Both the position numbers and the translations under genes were made by a program. The notes under the pieces were generated by a model. The model was not told where the DNA came from. It made no database searches and saw only the letters and a list, made by a program, of their open reading frames with translations. Of a DNA stretch of 8,724 bases, positions 6,665-8,724 are shown piece by piece. The stretch is from an uncultured Alphaproteobacteria bacterium (GTDB taxonomy: Bacteria; Pseudomonadota; Alphaproteobacteria; Rhodobacterales; Rhodobacteraceae). The DNA lies in the NCBI GenBank assembly GCA_929200295.1, contig CAKMZE010000108.1, forward strand, positions 368-9,091, in the 5' to 3' direction. Within the stretch, counting starts at the first letter, position 1. Every line of letters begins with the position of its first letter.

Positions 6665-7539
6665 GCGCCTTTGCGCCCAGATTTGCGCGGGGCCTCAGGC
6701 ACGGTCGCAGGGTCAATATCACGGATAAGACGCGTCTCACCTGCTGCACATATAAAGCGTTGCCCTTTCATCCGGCCAATCAACGTCAAACCAACCTGGC
6801 GCGCGATATCCACGCCCCAAGCCGTAAACCCGGATCGTGACGCAAGCGTAGGAATACCCATCAGCGCCGTTTTAATCACCATCTCAGATGTGAGACGCCC
6901 GGTGGTATATAGCACCTTATCATGTGCTGCGGTCCCCGTTGAAAACATCCAGCCTGCGATCTTATCAACCGCATTATGGCGACCCACGTCCTCCATATAA
7001 ACCAGAGGGTCGCACCCCTTACACAGCACTGTCCCATGGATCGCCCCAGCAGCAAGATAAAGCGAAGGCGTGCGATTAATCTGTGCTGCCAGCGCATAAA
7101 GATCAGAGGTGCGCACGGGCGTCTCAGGCAGGCTCACCTCGGACAACCCCTCCATCATATCGCCAAAGACGGTGCCCACAGCGCAGCCGCTTGTGCGCGT
7201 CTTTTTCTTAAGCTTCGCCTCATGGTCAGTCTCGTCTTGCGTGCGGACAACGACGACCTGCAGATCATCATCATAATCCACCCCGGTGACGGTATCTTGC
7301 GCGCTTAGCATGCCTTGATTGCGCAAAAATCCAAGTGCCAGGTAATCAGGGTAATCCCCAATTGTCATTGCCGTGACAATCTCTTGGCTATTAAGAAATA
7401 TCGTAAGCGGCCGCTCCTCAATCACAGGAAGCTCAACCGATGCGCCCGTATGATCGCGCGCAGAGACATTACGCGTTAACGCGTGCGCCTCAGGATCTGG
7501 GGCAATCAAATATCCTGATGTGTCATCAAGCTTGGGCAA
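6661..7539 (-). CDS. fdhD: FdhD, formate dehydrogenase sulfurtransferase
   Basis: FdhD takes sulfur from a cysteine desulfurase and passes it to the bis-MGD cofactor, an essential step for active formate dehydrogenase. The 292 residues hold the family landmarks: ERPLTIFLN (42-50), the cysteine loop RTSGCAVG (115-122), YMEDVGRHNAVDK (181-193), TTGRLTSEMVIK (212-223) and SRSGFTAWGVDIARQVGLTLIG (234-255), the last two regions binding the cofactor nucleotides. The loop has a single cysteine (Cys119), whereas E. coli FdhD has two (Cys121 and Cys124). The start is TTG at 7539, chosen because GAGGA (7547-7551, minus strand) lies 7 nt upstream and no better start is nearby; a low-efficiency TTG may limit expression. 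It is the first gene of the operon. No formate dehydrogenase subunit is in the window, so FdhD must act on an enzyme encoded elsewhere. Confidence 0.95.
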   Translation of the reverse strand: MPKLDDTSGYLIAPDPEAHALTRNVSARDHTGASVELPVIEERPLTIFLNSQEIVTAMTIGDYPDYLALGFLRNQGMLSAQDTVTGVDYDDDLQVVVVRTQDETDHEAKLKKKTRTSGCAVGTVFGDMMEGLSEVSLPETPVRTSDLYALAAQINRTPSLYLAAGAIHGTVLCKGCDPLVYMEDVGRHNAVDKIAGWMFSTGTAAHDKVLYTTGRLTSEMVIKTALMGIPTLASRSGFTAWGVDIARQVGLTLIGRMKGQRFICAAGETRLIRDIDPATVPEAPRKSGRKGA

Positions 7540-7600
7540 TTGTGATTCCTCAATCAGCTGACTAAACAGACCTTATTCTAACTTAGGCTAGGCCGAAATC
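7540..7600. promoter_or_regulatory. Divergent promoter region between fdhD and azlC
   Basis: This 61-bp gap must hold or adjoin both divergent promoters. On the minus strand TAGAAT (7575-7580) is a good -10 for the fdhD operon, the same hexamer proposed for tetR, though its -35 (near CATGAT, reaching into azlC) is poor. On the plus strand TTGTGA (7540-7545) and TAAACA (7563-7568) are 17 bp apart, a weak candidate for azlCD. The GAGGA ribosome site for the fdhD TTG start is at 7547-7551. No clear operator is visible apart from a short CTAACTTAG palindrome at 7578-7586. Confidence 0.4.
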
Positions 7601-8317
7601 ATGACAGCTGCCAGTGTGAAATCGCATGTGAAATCTGCCTATTGGTCCGGCATGCGGGATTGCCTGCCGTTTACCATTGTTGTGGCCCCTTTTGCGATGC
7701 TCTTTGGCGTGGTCGCGGTTGAGGCCGGATTGACCATCGCACAAGGCATGGGGTTTACGATTTTGGTCATTGCAGGCGCCGCACAATTTGCAGCCTTGCA
7801 ACTGATGTTGGACGAGGCTGCGATCACCTTTGTGCTCCTCACGGCCCTTGCGGTGAATTTACGCATGGCCATGTATTCTGCATCATTGGTTGTCTACATG
7901 GGGGCCGCCCCGTTGTGGCAGCGCGCTTTAGCGGCTTATTTTATGTTTGATCAGCCCTATATCGTGAGCATCGCAAAGTTTGAACAGACCAAGCTTAGCC
8001 TGTCAGAGCGTATGGCCTATTACTTTGGCACAGCAACTGCCGTCGCCCCGCTTTGGATTACGATGACATGGGTTGGCTTGGCGCTGGGCGCGGCAATCCC
8101 GCCTGAATATGGGTTGGATTTCGTACTGCCTATTGCGTTCTTAGGCATGGTCGCGCCGATGTTGCGCACACTGCCTCATGTGATCGCGGCACTAACATCG
8201 ATTGTGGTGAGTCTCAGCCTCAGCCTCGTGGCTTTGCCCGCAGGCTGCGGGCTTTTGATTGCAGCGTTCTGTGCGATGGGCATGGGCGTCCTGAGCGAAA
8301 CATGGTTGGAGCGGTAG
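7601..8317 (+). CDS. azlC: AzlC-family branched-chain amino acid exporter, large subunit
   Basis: The 238-residue hydrophobic inner-membrane protein has the AzlC pattern: an N-terminal GMRDCLPFTIVVAPFAMLFGVVAVEAGL region (17-44), AGAAQFAALQLM (58-69), AVNLRMAMYSASL (84-96), an amphipathic stretch with MFDQPYIVSIAKFEQ (114-128), and further membrane helices to the end. With the small AzlD subunit it forms a secondary transporter that exports branched-chain amino acids or analogues (AzlCD of Bacillus subtilis gives azaleucine resistance; YgaZH of E. coli exports valine). The ATG at 7601 is preceded by only a weak purine-rich stretch (AGGCCGAA). Its stop is 2 bp before the probable azlD start. 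It is transcribed away from the fdhD operon, and there is no evident metabolic link between the two. Confidence 0.93.
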   Translation: MTAASVKSHVKSAYWSGMRDCLPFTIVVAPFAMLFGVVAVEAGLTIAQGMGFTILVIAGAAQFAALQLMLDEAAITFVLLTALAVNLRMAMYSASLVVYMGAAPLWQRALAAYFMFDQPYIVSIAKFEQTKLSLSERMAYYFGTATAVAPLWITMTWVGLALGAAIPPEYGLDFVLPIAFLGMVAPMLRTLPHVIAALTSIVVSLSLSLVALPAGCGLLIAAFCAMGMGVLSETWLER

Positions 8318-8319
8318 CG

Positions 8320-8661
8320 ATGACATATACATCATCTGAGATATGGACGATCATTATTCTGATGGGCGTGGGCACGTTTCTGATCCGGTTTTCGTTTTTG
8401 GGTCTCATCGGTAGCCGCCCCATGCCGGTACTCGTCGTCAGGTTATTGCGCTACACGCCAGTTGCGGTACTGCCCGGAATGATTGCGCCACTGGTTCTCT
8501 GGCCAGATGCAACAGGCGGTGAGCCTGACGCGGCACGCATTATCGCAGCCCTTGTCACACTCATCATTGGTATCTGGCGTAAAAACCTGATGCTCGCGAT
8601 TAGCGCCGGTGCATTGACATTTATTTGTGGTCTCTGGCTTAGCGGGCAATTGCCGGTCTAA
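8320..8661 (+). CDS. azlD: AzlD-family branched-chain amino acid exporter, small subunit
   Basis: A 113-residue membrane protein with about four predicted helices (around 8-30, 38-62, 70-88 and 90-110). It carries AzlD features: GVGTFLIRFSFLGLIG near the N-terminus, LLRYTPVAVLPGMIAPLVLW in the middle, and a IGIWRKNLMLAISAGALTFICGLWL ending. It pairs with AzlC. An in-frame ATG at 8302 overlaps azlC, but the ATG at 8320 is preferred: GGAGCGG (8307-8313) lies 6 nt upstream, it follows the azlC TAG by 2 bp, and the first helix then starts at the normal distance. Translation is probably coupled to azlC. The gene is followed by the second copy of the 49-bp repeat. Confidence 0.92.
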   Translation: MTYTSSEIWTIIILMGVGTFLIRFSFLGLIGSRPMPVLVVRLLRYTPVAVLPGMIAPLVLWPDATGGEPDAARIIAALVTLIIGIWRKNLMLAISAGALTFICGLWLSGQLPV

Positions 8662-8673
8662 AGCCGCCGCCCA

Positions 8674-8722
8674 CATTCTTAGGTTTTGAAATATCCCGGG
8701 GGTCTGGGGGCTGGCCCCCAGG
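8674..8722 (+). repeat. 49-bp intergenic repeat, copy 2
   Basis: Identical, in the same orientation, to 2819-2867. It starts 12 bp after the azlD stop. The window ends 2 bp later, so a tandem second hairpin such as copy 1 has cannot be excluded. Confidence 0.85.
8704..8721 (+). terminator. GC-rich hairpin after azlCD
   Basis: CTGGGGG-CTGG-CCCCCAG forms a 7-bp stem with a 4-nt loop 42 bp past the azlD stop. It probably ends or stabilises the azlCD transcript. The bases after it are cut off by the window edge, so a U-tract cannot be judged. Confidence 0.5.
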
Positions 8723-8724
8723 GG

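Noticed and set aside
7578..7586. CTAACTTAG as an operator controlling fdhD and azlC
   Set aside because: Four-bp arms are too short to separate from chance, and no matching site is seen elsewhere in the window.

Overview
The window looks like a chromosomal segment of an alphaproteobacterium, most probably of the Rhodobacterales (Roseobacter-like). The reasons are the fdhD-mobA-mobB-moeA gene cluster, the moderately GC-rich coding style, frequent GTG/TTG starts, and a GC-rich intergenic repeat (core CTGGGGG-CTGG-CCCCCAG) of a kind I associate with that order. No taxonomic marker gene is present, so this is an inference.

Layout. (A) Bases 1 to about 1040 are accessory DNA. They hold the 3' part of a nitrilase-fold (carbon-nitrogen hydrolase-like) gene whose 5' end lies outside the window, followed directly by the left-end remnant of an IS630-like element with only the transposase helix-turn-helix region. 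(B) Bases 1051-2736, minus strand, hold a TetR-family regulator followed by a GlxA-type AraC-family regulator, with palindromic operator candidates upstream of each. (C) Bases 2819-2897 hold a 49-bp intergenic repeat with a GC-rich hairpin present twice in tandem. (D) Bases 2918-7539, minus strand, hold a compact five-gene operon transcribed fdhD -> mobA -> mobB -> moeA fusion -> GNAT, every junction overlapping by exactly 4 bp. (E) Bases 7601-8661, plus strand and divergent from fdhD, hold azlC-azlD, a two-component branched-chain amino acid exporter. An exact second copy of the 49-bp repeat follows at 8674-8722.

How the genes work together. MoeA inserts molybdenum into molybdopterin. MobA attaches GMP to give the guanine dinucleotide (bis-MGD) cofactor, and MobB is its GTP-binding partner. 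FdhD delivers sulfur to the cofactor of formate dehydrogenase. The operon is therefore a finishing module for Mo-bis-MGD formate dehydrogenase; the dehydrogenase subunits are not in the window.

Most unusual points: the MoeA has an extra N-terminal domain of about 300 residues that looks like an RNase H-like fold; an N-acetyltransferase is translationally coupled at the end of the cofactor operon; FdhD keeps only one cysteine in its sulfur-transfer loop; the nitrilase-fold fragment at the left edge could be the tail of a defence protein such as an RT-nitrilase (speculative); and identical 49-bp repeats bracket the cofactor/exporter block.
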